Of a DNA stretch of 64,000 nt, positions 22,054-30,699 are shown piece by piece. Made by a program: the position numbers and the translations under genes. Each line of letters opens with the position of its first letter. Within the stretch, counting starts at the first letter, position 1. Source of the stretch: Rhodococcus pseudokoreensis (lineage in GTDB: Bacteria > Actinomycetota > Actinomycetes > Mycobacteriales > Mycobacteriaceae). The stretch is taken from assembly GCF_017068395.1 (NCBI RefSeq), contig NZ_CP070619.1:1922001-1986000 (forward strand), read 5' to 3'. Under the pieces are notes generated by a model. It searched no databases and had not been told where the DNA came from. It saw only the letters and a list, made by a program, of their open reading frames with translations.

Positions 22054-22273
22054 CCCGCCCTCACAGGGCCTTGACACACAATTGTCCCGCCACTCAGCCG
22101 TACCTCGAAAGTTATGAGGCAGTGCCTCGACGGGACTTACATCGTGGGCGCCTCGTGGTTCGTTACGTGGGCTAGACAATACTGGGCAAATCATCCCCGC
22201 TCCACACGAGGGGGGACTGTGAGCGGTACATCACGATAATCTATGCACACCCCCAGACAGGAGCCAGGCAGTA

Positions 22274-24166
22274 ATGGACGACAACGTCACGGGCCCGTCG
22301 GGTTTCGGCACGTCTGGCCCGGACAATCACGGGTCGGACGGCCGGGCTCAGGCGGCGGACGGAACACCGGTTCGACGTGTCCGTAAACGCCGGACACACC
22401 AACCTCAGGTGCGGGCGCATCGGCTTCGGCGGCGCGTGATCGTCGGCGGCTCGGTGGCCGTGGTGGTTGTCGTCGCGTTCGGTGCGTGGCTGGGCTTCAC
22501 TGCCCGCGAGGCGAAGGCGAATCTCGAGGAGGCTCGTGGTCACGCGCAGATCGCCAAGGACGCCCTGCTCGACGGCGACACCGAAGTTGCCCAGCGGTCG
22601 GCGGCCGACGCCGACAAGTACGCGTCGCGGGCCTACGACAACACGCACTCGATTCCGTGGAGCATCACCGCTGCCGTCCCGGTTCTCGGTAGCCCGCTAG
22701 CAACTTCTCAGCAGATTTCCGAGGTCGTGCGGGGGCTCACACACGACGTCTTGACGCCCGCCGTGGACGCCGGAAGCACGCTGGCCCCTGATCAGCTGAT
22801 CGAAGGCGGTGGCCGCGTCAACGTGCAGTCTTTGCGTGACGCCGTCCCGGTCCTGGATCAGACATCCGTTGCTGCGCAGTCACTGTCGGATCAGGCGCAG
22901 TCCATCGACGAGGCCACCTACCTCGGCGTGGTGAACGAGGCGCGCACGGCGTTGCAGGATCAGACCGCAGAGCTGTCGAAGCTACTGAGCAACACCGCGA
23001 TCGCCGCGAAGGTGGTGCCGGCGATGCTCGGCGGGGACGGGCCGCGGAACTACTTCCTCGGATTCCAGACCAACGCCGAGGCGCGTGGAACCGGTGGGCT
23101 GCTGGGTGGATTCGGCATCGTCCGCGCCAACGACGGATCGGCCAAGGTCGACACTCTCGCCTCGAACTCGGAGCTGTCGCTGGCCGAAAAACCCCTCGAT
23201 CTCGGTCCCGAGTTCGAGGCACGGTACGGCGCCAGCCGGCCCACCACCGACTTCCGCAACAGCAACCTCAGCTCCCACTTTCCCTACGCCGCACAGATCT
23301 GGAAATCGCTGTGGGCGCAGGAATCCGGCGAACAGGTAGACGGAGCGGTTGCGACCGATCCGGTCGCCCTGAGTTACGTGCTCGGCGCCATCGGCCCGGT
23401 CACGATGCCGGACGGCGAGGTGATCAACGAGGACAACGTCGTGGAACTCACCGAATCGACCGCGTATACGCGATTCGCCGACGACAACAATGCCCGTAAG
23501 CAGTACCTGCAGACTGTCGCCGCGCGAGTGGTCGACAAGATGACCGGCAAGCTGTCGTCCCCGCAGGCTCTGCTCGACGCGCTGGGCAAGGCCGCCGGCG
23601 AAGGTCGCATCGCGGTGTGGAGCGCGGACCCCGCCCTGCAACAGGTGCTTTCGGGCACGAAGGTCGGCAACGTCGTTCCGGACGACGCGGCGCCGTACGC
23701 GGGAGTCGTGGTGAACAACCAGGGCGGTAATAAGCTCGACTACTACCTGTCCCGTGAGATCGAATACGTGGCGGACAGTTGCGTCGACGGCACCCGTTCG
23801 TCGACCGTCACGGTGCGCCTGACCAACAACACCCCCGCGGGGGAATTCCCCGACTACGTTGCGGGACTGTTCGAGACGGTCGGCAATGTGCCGAAGGGCA
23901 CCAACGCCGTCGACCTGTCGCTGCTCGCCACCCAGGGCGCGACCCTCGACAAGGTGACCATCAACGGCGCTCAGCAGTTCGTCTTCACCGGAAGCGAACG
24001 CGGCCATCCCGTGTTCAACATTCGAGCCATGCTGCAGCGGGGCAAGACCGCCGAGGTGAAGTTCCAGCTCACCGAGCCCACCGCTCCGGGTGAGGCACGG
24101 GTTCCGGTGCAGCCGTTGGTGGATTCTCCGAACGTCACGGTGGACGTGCCGAACTGCGGTAGCTGA
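22274..24166 (+). CDS. DUF4012 single-pass membrane protein
   Basis: 630 aa. A short basic cytoplasmic N-terminus precedes one transmembrane helix at about residues 55-75 (VIVGGSVAVVVVVAFGAWLGF). A large extracytoplasmic domain with the DUF4012 pattern follows (NYFLGFQTNAEARGTGGLLGG and FPYAAQIWKSLWAQ). It ends with a beta-rich region and a C-terminal PNCGS. DUF4012 proteins are of unknown function and in actinobacteria often sit beside polysaccharide assembly genes, as here near the autokinase. AGGAG lies 10-15 nt before the ATG. It is divergent from the NRPS across about 220 bp that must hold both promoters. Confidence 0.85.
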   Translation: MDDNVTGPSGFGTSGPDNHGSDGRAQAADGTPVRRVRKRRTHQPQVRAHRLRRRVIVGGSVAVVVVVAFGAWLGFTAREAKANLEEARGHAQIAKDALLDGDTEVAQRSAADADKYASRAYDNTHSIPWSITAAVPVLGSPLATSQQISEVVRGLTHDVLTPAVDAGSTLAPDQLIEGGGRVNVQSLRDAVPVLDQTSVAAQSLSDQAQSIDEATYLGVVNEARTALQDQTAELSKLLSNTAIAAKVVPAMLGGDGPRNYFLGFQTNAEARGTGGLLGGFGIVRANDGSAKVDTLASNSELSLAEKPLDLGPEFEARYGASRPTTDFRNSNLSSHFPYAAQIWKSLWAQESGEQVDGAVATDPVALSYVLGAIGPVTMPDGEVINEDNVVELTESTAYTRFADDNNARKQYLQTVAARVVDKMTGKLSSPQALLDALGKAAGEGRIAVWSADPALQQVLSGTKVGNVVPDDAAPYAGVVVNNQGGNKLDYYLSREIEYVADSCVDGTRSSTVTVRLTNNTPAGEFPDYVAGLFETVGNVPKGTNAVDLSLLATQGATLDKVTINGAQQFVFTGSERGHPVFNIRAMLQRGKTAEVKFQLTEPTAPGEARVPVQPLVDSPNVTVDVPNCGS

Positions 24167-24185
24167 TTCTCCTCGGGTGCCGCCG

Positions 24186-24419
24186 CTACTGCGGGTACGC
24201 GTCGGGCGGCGGTATCTGAACGGTGTTCTCCGTTTCGACGGACTGCACGCCGGCTACGGATTCGAGTTCGGCGCGATCGTCTTCGTCGACGGCACCAGAG
24301 ATGATTCCGATCGTGTCGTGCACCTGATCGACACGCATCCCGTGCGACCGCAGCGCGGCGCCGACCGCCTCGATGGTGTCGAGGTGGTCGGCGTCGACGG
24401 TGACGATGATCCCGATCAT
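24186..24419 (-). CDS. small I9-propeptide-like protein coupled to the subtilase
   Basis: 77 aa. It begins MIGIIVTVDADHLDTIEAVG, has a central GIISGAVDEDDRAELESV, and ends in an acidic/Pro tail. The pattern (beta strand, helix, IxG-type turn, then a helix leading into GVQSVETENTVQI) looks like the inhibitor_I9 fold that forms subtilisin propeptides. Its ATG (24419) overlaps the TGA of the subtilase (24416-24418) as ATGA, so the two are translationally coupled. A likely role is inhibitor or folding chaperone of the neighbouring protease. The fold assignment is by eye, not by search. Confidence 0.6.
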   Translation of the reverse strand: MIGIIVTVDADHLDTIEAVGAALRSHGMRVDQVHDTIGIISGAVDEDDRAELESVAGVQSVETENTVQIPPPDAYPQ

Positions 24420-25672
24420 GCCGGTGCCTGGATCAGCCCCGACCCGACATCGAGGGACGGCAGCAGAAGTCTCCGCGCCTGCTGGGTGAGGACGGCCCAC
24501 AGTTCGGTGCCCGTGCGTCCGGTGGCCTCGCACCACAGTGCGGCGATGCCCGCGACGTGTGGGGTCGCCATGCTGGTCCCACTCTTCGTGCCGTACCGCG
24601 CCGGCACTGGGACGGTGGAGAACACGCCCACCCCGGGCCCCGCCACGTCGATCTGACCGCCGATGACGGGGTTGCTGCGGGCCGAGAAGTCGGCCAGTCC
24701 GAGCGTCGAGTCGATCGCTGCGACGGCCATGATCGACGGGCTGTTCGCGGGTGGACCCACGAATCCCATGTTCCCTGCCGCGCGGTTCGCGTTGTTGCCT
24801 GCGGCCGCGACGATCAGCGACCCCGATGCCAGTGCCCGGCTGCCCACCGTCTCGTACGCAACAGACACCGCCTCCACGTTCGCACCGAGGGACATCGAGA
24901 TGACCTGGCAGCCGTTGGTGATCGCCCATTCGATTCCGGCGAGAATGCCTCGGTCGGCGCCGCGTCCCTGATCGGACAGCACTTTGCCGACGAAGATGTC
25001 TGCCTTGTGGGCTACCCCGTATCGGCGGGTGCCGCTCGGCGACTTGGGTCCGCACGCGGTTCCGACACAGTGCGTGCCGTGGCTGTGACCGTCCTGCGGG
25101 CCGGCGCCCGGCACGAACGACTGGGCGGTGATGGTGCGGTTCTCGAAATCCGGGTGCGTCAGGTCGAGTCCGGTGTCGAGGACAGCGACCTTGACGCCGA
25201 ACCCGCTGCACGCCGACGCGCTGACATTCGTGGCGTGCAGTCCCCACGTGAGTTCCGCGGTGTCGGTGAAGTTCGCCGCTTCGGCCTGCACCCGTGGATC
25301 GGTGCCGACCGAGAGGGCGTAGTGCATCAACTCGGGCTCGACGGAGAGCACGGGGACGTCGTCGGCTGCGGCCGCCGCCTGCAATGCCGCAAGCTGGTCG
25401 GCGTCGGCGGTGACCACCGCGATCCCCAGTTCGTCGAACACGATCGCGTCGGCTTCCCGGGTCTCGGACAGATCCACCGCGCTGGATTCGAATTCGGTGC
25501 TCCGTGCCACTTCGGACAGCCCGGCGATGGCGCGGAGGGTCTGGGCGGCATCGGTTCGGTTGCCGCCCTCGCTGAACACGACGACGTGACTGCCCGTGAC
25601 TTCGGGCTCGGTGGGTGCGGCGAGGGTGTTGTCGCCGTCGTTGTCGCCGTAGGAATTTCCGTGTGATATCAC
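24416..25672 (-). CDS. subtilisin-family serine protease (S8), no signal peptide
   Basis: 418 aa. The catalytic triad is visible: Asp166 in AVLDTGLD, His198 in HSHGTHCVG and Ser367 in SGTSMATPHVAG; the oxyanion Asn lies in AAAGNNANRA. A ~140-residue N-terminal region precedes the catalytic domain but there is no hydrophobic signal sequence, so export is not evident. It begins MISHGNSYGDNDGDN. It is followed in an ATGA overlap by a 77-aa I9-like protein that may be its inhibitor. Cysteines at 155, 202 and 207 could pair. The substrate is unknown. The start could instead be internal, since the first ~25 residues are low-complexity. Confidence 0.9.
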   Translation of the reverse strand: MISHGNSYGDNDGDNTLAAPTEPEVTGSHVVVFSEGGNRTDAAQTLRAIAGLSEVARSTEFESSAVDLSETREADAIVFDELGIAVVTADADQLAALQAAAAADDVPVLSVEPELMHYALSVGTDPRVQAEAANFTDTAELTWGLHATNVSASACSGFGVKVAVLDTGLDLTHPDFENRTITAQSFVPGAGPQDGHSHGTHCVGTACGPKSPSGTRRYGVAHKADIFVGKVLSDQGRGADRGILAGIEWAITNGCQVISMSLGANVEAVSVAYETVGSRALASGSLIVAAAGNNANRAAGNMGFVGPPANSPSIMAVAAIDSTLGLADFSARSNPVIGGQIDVAGPGVGVFSTVPVPARYGTKSGTSMATPHVAGIAALWCEATGRTGTELWAVLTQQARRLLLPSLDVGSGLIQAPA

Positions 25673-25861
25673 GATGTCGTCCTTGATCGGGGTGAGTCAT
25701 TCGGGTGAGTGCTGCGGGTCGGTTCGATCGTCGACCGCGTGTTCGGAGGAGGGCGATCAGTGTTCGAACACCTCAACGCTCCGTCGATTCGTCCCGAATT
25801 CCACGAGTGGCGCCCTACCCGACTATTGGATGCACCGAACCGGCGGGCAGAGTAGTTCGGT

Positions 25862-26293
25862 TCACGCCACCGTCGAGGTGGGGTGATACCAGTCGACGAC
25901 GACGGACCGCACTCCCACCGATGCGATCATCGTACGGATGGGGCCGTCGACACACAATTGGCTCTCGACGTGCCGCGCGCTGGAGCAACCACAGATGTTC
26001 GGCGTGGCCGTCAGCCCGATCAGGATTTCCGGAGACGCGCAGGATCGGCCGCCCTCGATGAGGAGGGTCTCCTCCTCGACGACGCGAACCGCGACGTCCC
26101 GGCCGTCCGCGACATCCCCGACGACCAGCGCGAGGTAGTCGACATCGTCGTCCTCGTCGCGGGCGGCGATCAGACGCGCCGTGCCGGTTCCCAGTGGCAC
26201 GAGTTCGTCCAGCACCAGATCGGTGGATTCGGATTCGCGGAGTTCGACCCGTCTCGCCGTCCAACTGAAGAAGGGCTCCGGCCGCGCGGTCAT
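25862..26293 (-). CDS. hypothetical protein with partial RibA-like N-terminus
   Basis: 143 aa. Residues ~35-75 (GTARLIAARDEDDDVDYLAL followed by VVGDVADGRDVAVRVVEE) resemble the opening of GTP cyclohydrolase II. The zinc-site sequence normally following (SECLTGDVFGSLRCDCG) is not conserved. Instead come RSCASPEI, NICGCSS and QLCVDG, giving four cysteines, and a VGVRSVVVDWYHP end. Full RibA domains are about 170-200 aa with an RGHEGRGIG motif, which is missing. It is therefore either a diverged metal-binding relative or a remnant. CAGGAGAAC precedes the ATG at 26293. It is co-directional with the subtilase. No function is assigned. Confidence 0.6.
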   Translation of the reverse strand: MTARPEPFFSWTARRVELRESESTDLVLDELVPLGTGTARLIAARDEDDDVDYLALVVGDVADGRDVAVRVVEEETLLIEGGRSCASPEILIGLTATPNICGCSSARHVESQLCVDGPIRTMIASVGVRSVVVDWYHPTSTVA

Positions 26294-26569
26294 GACGTTC
26301 TCCTGTAGTTCGACGCAATAACTATCCGCGATATGTATTCAGCGTGGCCGAGACGTCGGCTACTCTCGCGAGTAGCGCCCTACTCGAACGCGCGAAACAC
26401 GCCTCCAGTCGAGAACGAAACCGAACTCGTGCCCGTGACGGACCGCTCAACCCGTCGATGCTTCAGGAGTATTGCGACGAAAAGCGACTTCGAGGCCGTA
26501 TTGCGCTGTTTCGCTGGGCAACTCGCGCTCGATCCTCGTCGCGCTGCTGTTTCCGGGGGCGCGAGAAAC

Positions 26570-26575
26570 TAGAAT
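26570..26575 (+). promoter_or_regulatory. -10 element for leaderless LuxR-type regulator
   Basis: TAGAAT lies 7 nt upstream of the ATG at 26583. There is no Shine-Dalgarno sequence, so a leaderless mRNA is expected. No clear -35 was found. Confidence 0.45.
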
Positions 26576-26582
26576 CAGACCT

Positions 26583-29201
26583 ATGGGTCCGGTGTGGCCT
26601 CTCGTTCAGCGACAAGTCGAGTTCGACGCGATCACCGCGTCGCTCACGGCTCTGTCCGGAGGATGCGGTGTCGTCCTCACGGGCGATCCCGGCGTCGGCA
26701 AGACCACTCTCGCCCGGTTCGCCACCGAGGCACTGCCCGGTGCAGTGAAGTGGGTGGCAGGCACCGAATCGGCGCGCAGCATCCCGCTCGGTGTGTTCGC
26801 CCATCTGGTCGGGGCGTCCACGTCGCGAGATCCGGTCGCCTTTCTGTCCGCTGCGCGGCAGGCACTCCTCGACGACGGCGGAAGTCGTGACCTGGTGGTC
26901 GGCGTGGACGACGCGCACCTGCTCGATCAGCTTTCGGCGACGTTCCTTCATCAGCTCGCACTCGACAGGGCGGTGCACATCGTCGCCACCGTCCGCAACG
27001 GTGAGACGGTGCCCGACGCGATCACGTCGTTGTGGAAAGACGGCCATCTCCTGCGGCTCGAGCTGGCACCGTTCAGCCGGGAGCAGAGCATCGAGTTGAT
27101 CGAGTCCGTGCTGGACGGCCCGTTGGAGGGGCTGAGTGCCGACATGATCTGGGAGGCGTCCGGCGGGAACGCGTTGTTCGTCCGGCATCTGGTCGAGGGC
27201 GCCCTGGAAGCGGGGACGCTGCGCCGTTCGGGCGGCGTCTGGCAGTTGCGGGGCCGTGCCGCCATCTCGTCCGAGCTCGCATCGCTGTTGGAGCACAGGA
27301 TCGATCAAATTCCCGCAGACGTGTTGCAGGCGTTGCAGCTGCTCACCTTCTGCGAACCCCTCGATCTGGACACCCTCGGACAGCTGGCCGGCGAGGGCGC
27401 GGTGGAGGAAGCCGAGCGACGCGGCCTCGTCAGAATCGTCGAGGACGGGCACCGGCTCGACGTCCGCTACACGCATCCACTGTTCGGTGAGGTGATCCGG
27501 CGACGGGTCGGGCGCGCGGCGGGCCGGCGGCTCCGGGGACAGCTCGTGGAAGCCCTGAGCAGCCGCGCGGTGGTCGGACCCTCGAATCGAATTCGCCTAG
27601 CCGAGTTGGCCCTCGACAGTGACCGGTCCGTCGACCCCGGACTGCTGGTCACTGCCGCCGAGGACGCAATCGGTTTGGCGAATGTCCCGTTGGGGGAACG
27701 ACTCGCGCGCGCCGCTCTCGACGAGACCGGCGGATTCGAGGCCGCGGACCTCCTGGCCCGGGCGCTGCTGTGGCAGGGACACGCCACCGAGGCCGAAGCG
27801 CTGCTGCTGTCGTTCTCGCCCGACAGCCTGGACCAGGTGCAGCTGGTGCGTTGGGGAACATCGCGGATCGCGAACCTGTTCTGGGCGAGCGGCCAGTCGG
27901 AGAAGGCCGACGAGGTGCTCGCCGTTCTGCGGGAGAAAGTCACGCACCCCAGTCTCGTGCCGATCATCGAGGGAATCGGCTCGGTGTGCGCGGTGTTCGA
28001 GAATCGGCCCGAGGAGGCGGCAGCCGCGGCGACGGCGATTCTGGCGGCCGATCGGGTGCTTCCGTGGGCGGTCGAGTGGGCGTTCTTCGGCGGCGGGCTG
28101 TCCCTCGCGCTGATGGGTCGCGGAGGGTGTGTGCCGGAACTGGCGGCACGCAGCGCTGCGGTGGCCGATCAGATCGACGGGCTGTTGCGTTTCCCTGCTG
28201 GCCACGGCGAAATCCTGGCACTGACGCTGACCGGAAGTTTCGATGCGGCTCAGCGGCGGGCCGACGAGTATCTCTCCTTGGCATCCAGCGGCCGGTACGT
28301 TGCGTGGGGGCTGGCGAACATCCTCGTCGGGACGGTGGAACTTGCCCGCGGCCGGTTCACCGACGCCGCAGGTCGCCTCGAGCAGGCGATCGCCGCCCTC
28401 AATGTCGGTGATACCGCCGACGCCATCTCCTGGAGTTTCCCGGCGTATGTCGCGCTCGGGCAGGCGTATGCGGAACTCGGTCGCATTCACGAGGCGGACG
28501 GGATTATCACCGAGGCGCAGGCCCGCAACGGCAGGCACGTTGCCGTGTTCGGACCCCAGCTCGTGATGTCGCAGGCATGGCTCGCTGCCGCGCGAGGGGA
28601 AACCTCACGGGCCGTTGCTCTGTCGCGGTCGGCTGCAGAGTCCGCGTGCACAACCGGACAGTTCGGCATCGAGGCGGTCGCGCTGCATCTCGCCACCCGG
28701 TTCGGTGACACCACGACCGCTGCGCGCCTCGCCGAGTTGGCCGGCATCTGCGACGGCCGACTCGTCGACATTGCGGCCAGACATGCGGCGGCGGTCGCGG
28801 CAAGTGACGGGTGCGGGGTGGCGTCGGCAGCAGCCGAGTTCGAGGGTATCGGCGCTCTGCCGGATGCGGCCGATGCCTACGCTCGCGCAGCGATTGCCTT
28901 TTCGCGTGCCGGTGACAAGCGGCGTTCGATCGAGTGTGCTGCCGCGGCGGAGGCGTTGTCGGCGCGTTGTGACCACATGTCCTCCCCTGCTCTGGTGGAG
29001 GCGGCTCATCCGCTTCCGTTGACGAGTCGTGAGCGGGAGGTGGGGTCGATGGTTGCGGCTGGTTTGTCGAATCGGCAGATCGCGGATCGGTTGGTTGTGT
29101 CGGTGCGGACGGTGGAGGGGCATATTTACCGTGCGTGTATGAAGTTGGATGTTGCTGATCGCAGTGGGCTTGCGGAGTCGATGGGGACGACGGTGCGGTG
29201 A
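26583..29201 (+). CDS. LAL-type LuxR family transcriptional regulator
   Basis: 872 aa. The N-terminal AAA-type ATPase has Walker A GDPGVGKTT (residues 34-42) and a Walker-B-like LVVGVDDAH. A long alpha-helical, TPR-like middle follows. The C-terminal LuxR helix-turn-helix spans about residues 808-868 (PLTSREREVGSMVAAGLSNR and RTVEGHIYRACMKLDV). LAL regulators couple ATP or ligand sensing to activation of catabolic or secondary-metabolite genes; the target is not evident here. The ATG at 26583 was preferred to upstream in-frame codons because a -10 sits 7 nt before it and homology begins there. The final ~225 bp use T/G-ending codons far more than the rest, as if the DNA-binding end came from a paralogue. 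Confidence 0.9.
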   Translation: MGPVWPLVQRQVEFDAITASLTALSGGCGVVLTGDPGVGKTTLARFATEALPGAVKWVAGTESARSIPLGVFAHLVGASTSRDPVAFLSAARQALLDDGGSRDLVVGVDDAHLLDQLSATFLHQLALDRAVHIVATVRNGETVPDAITSLWKDGHLLRLELAPFSREQSIELIESVLDGPLEGLSADMIWEASGGNALFVRHLVEGALEAGTLRRSGGVWQLRGRAAISSELASLLEHRIDQIPADVLQALQLLTFCEPLDLDTLGQLAGEGAVEEAERRGLVRIVEDGHRLDVRYTHPLFGEVIRRRVGRAAGRRLRGQLVEALSSRAVVGPSNRIRLAELALDSDRSVDPGLLVTAAEDAIGLANVPLGERLARAALDETGGFEAADLLARALLWQGHATEAEALLLSFSPDSLDQVQLVRWGTSRIANLFWASGQSEKADEVLAVLREKVTHPSLVPIIEGIGSVCAVFENRPEEAAAAATAILAADRVLPWAVEWAFFGGGLSLALMGRGGCVPELAARSAAVADQIDGLLRFPAGHGEILALTLTGSFDAAQRRADEYLSLASSGRYVAWGLANILVGTVELARGRFTDAAGRLEQAIAALNVGDTADAISWSFPAYVALGQAYAELGRIHEADGIITEAQARNGRHVAVFGPQLVMSQAWLAAARGETSRAVALSRSAAESACTTGQFGIEAVALHLATRFGDTTTAARLAELAGICDGRLVDIAARHAAAVAASDGCGVASAAAEFEGIGALPDAADAYARAAIAFSRAGDKRRSIECAAAAEALSARCDHMSSPALVEAAHPLPLTSREREVGSMVAAGLSNRQIADRLVVSVRTVEGHIYRACMKLDVADRSGLAESMGTTVR

Positions 29202-29205
29202 TGCC

Positions 29206-29262
29206 GTGCCCGTTCTCCGGGCACGCCGACATGCCGGCTCGGCAACAGGATTCGTCCTGTTG
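29206..29262. terminator. two tandem perfect hairpins between convergent genes
   Basis: Hairpin 1 has a 7-bp perfect stem, 29206-29212 with 29218-29224, and a TTCTC loop. Hairpin 2 has an 8-bp perfect stem, 29243-29250 with 29255-29262, closed by a TTCG tetraloop. They lie right after the regulator stop and about 30-85 bp from the stop of the HNH gene on the other strand. They are likely bidirectional terminators although no U-tract follows. Confidence 0.65.
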
Positions 29263-29292
29263 CGGAGTCGGCTATGTGTGCGGCGCCCGGGG

Positions 29293-30612
29293 TCAGGCGA
29301 TTAGGGGCCGTGTCCGGTTGTGCGCCGGTATCGGCTTTCGTTCCCAGTCGACTTGCTGCGGTGGGATGAAGGTGGGGTGCCGGTCGGCGCCCATTTCGAT
29401 TTTCCAGTCGCTGTGATGGAGCAGTCGGTGGTGGAATCCACAGAGCAGTACCAGGTTGCCCATGTCGGTGGGTCCGCTCTCGGACCAGTGGATGATGTGG
29501 TGTCCTTCGCACCACGATGGCGGCGCGCCGCATCCGGGGAATGCGCATCCTCGATCTCTCGCCACCAGCGCTTTTCGCTGTCGTTTCGTGACGGTTCGGG
29601 TGGACATGCCGAGGTCGAGTGGCGCTCCGTTCTCGTCGAGCACGATCGGTGTGTAGATCGAATCGCAACTGAGGAGCCGGGCTGTACGGAGACTCAGCGG
29701 CCCCATCCACTCGGTCCATGCCACGCCGTCCACGTCGAAAAGTGTGCCGTCGGACGTTGCGGCGGCATCTTGCTGGACTCGTTCACTGTTCGCGGTGTGT
29801 TCGGCCAGGTCTCGTGCGCTGACGTGGAGGGAGATGTGTGGTCGTTCTCCGCCTTCTTCGCCGGCGATCCCGGAGTCGAGGTAGCGGCGCAGCAGTTCGG
29901 TGAACCCGTCGGCCCTTCGCTGTCCGGGTGTGCGGGTGTCTTTGGTTCCGTCTTGTGCGGGCCGCGGTTTGGATAGTCCGGAGAGAGCGGAGAGCAGCAT
30001 TTCGCCGGCGACCGCGTCGAGGTCGCCTTTGACGGCGATGCGCCCGTTGAGTGTTTTGCAGGCGTGGAATTCGTTGAGTTCGGTGTCTTCGCTGGGCGGC
30101 GGGTCGTCGGATTCGAAGATGCGTTCCAGTCTGGCGATGACGGCGCGCAGTGCGTCGGTGTTGGCGGTGGGGCCGGTTGCTGCGAGCAGCAATGCATTTC
30201 GGCAGTCATCCATCGCCTCATCGGGCATACCTTTGGGCGGCCGTTCGCAGAACTTCATGATGAGCGCTGCGTGCTCCGCTGAAATGTTGGTGCCGAAGTA
30301 CTGTTCCGCGATCTCCGGTTGGAAGCGCAAACCTCTGCCCAGCATCACGATTCGTCCGGCGGCTCCCACCTCGAGTAGCGTCTTGGAGGCCAGCCACATC
30401 TTGGCGTTGGGAAATCCCAGAACATCGACCATGCAGCGGTGGTCGACGGCGCCGACGAGCTTGACGCGCAGCGCTTCGAGCCGCCGAATCTCGTCCGAGA
30501 TACGAACGACCGATTCGAGCAGCTCCGCTTCGGCCAGCCGCCATGCATCACCCACCGCGGTTGTCAGAATCTCGTCCGACAACGCCCCCTGGATATCCTC
30601 CCCGATTCCCAT
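29293..30612 (-). CDS. HNH endonuclease-domain protein, 13E12/DUF222 family
   Basis: 439 aa. The N-terminal DUF222 region is mostly helical. The C-terminal HNH nuclease motif is CAFPGCGAPPSWCEGHHIIH followed by NLVLLCGFHHRLLH, with the usual Cys pairs and catalytic His. This is the mycobacterial 13E12 repeat family, multicopy in actinobacteria. The ATG at 30612 lies 6 nt after TAGAAT (a leaderless start) and behind two LexA-type SOS boxes, so expression on DNA damage is likely. Codon wobble is more T/G-rich than in neighbouring genes, which fits a family undergoing gene conversion. It is divergent from the cold-shock-fold gene. Confidence 0.9.
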   Translation of the reverse strand: MGIGEDIQGALSDEILTTAVGDAWRLAEAELLESVVRISDEIRRLEALRVKLVGAVDHRCMVDVLGFPNAKMWLASKTLLEVGAAGRIVMLGRGLRFQPEIAEQYFGTNISAEHAALIMKFCERPPKGMPDEAMDDCRNALLLAATGPTANTDALRAVIARLERIFESDDPPPSEDTELNEFHACKTLNGRIAVKGDLDAVAGEMLLSALSGLSKPRPAQDGTKDTRTPGQRRADGFTELLRRYLDSGIAGEEGGERPHISLHVSARDLAEHTANSERVQQDAAATSDGTLFDVDGVAWTEWMGPLSLRTARLLSCDSIYTPIVLDENGAPLDLGMSTRTVTKRQRKALVARDRGCAFPGCGAPPSWCEGHHIIHWSESGPTDMGNLVLLCGFHHRLLHHSDWKIEMGADRHPTFIPPQQVDWERKPIPAHNRTRPLIA

Positions 30613-30614
30613 GT

Positions 30615-30642
30615 TCGAATTCTAGTTCGAACATCAGTTCGA
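30615..30642. promoter_or_regulatory. two overlapping SOS (LexA) boxes over the HNH gene promoter
   Basis: Positions 30627-30642 match the actinobacterial SOS consensus TCGAAC-N4-GTTCGA exactly. Positions 30615-30630 match with one mismatch (TCGAAT). The boxes share 4 bp. The second box covers the -10 (TAGAAT on the minus strand, 30624-30619) of the leaderless HNH gene. LexA binding would block the promoter until DNA damage. The same element may also affect the divergent gene at 30700. Confidence 0.8.
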
Positions 30643-30699
30643 GTCAATGGCCGGTAAATCCTTGCCCGTGAGCACGACTCGTCGCGAGACAATGACTGC

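Noticed and set aside
22054..22194. N-terminal extension of the NRPS to ATG 22194
   Set aside because: The extra 47 residues are Cys-containing and unlike C domains, and lie in the probable promoter. It was not fully excluded because GGAG lies 5 nt before the ATG.
29293..30612. HNH protein considered as homing endonuclease or restriction enzyme
   Set aside because: DUF222 plus HNH is the 13E12 family; there is no intron, methylase or target-site context.
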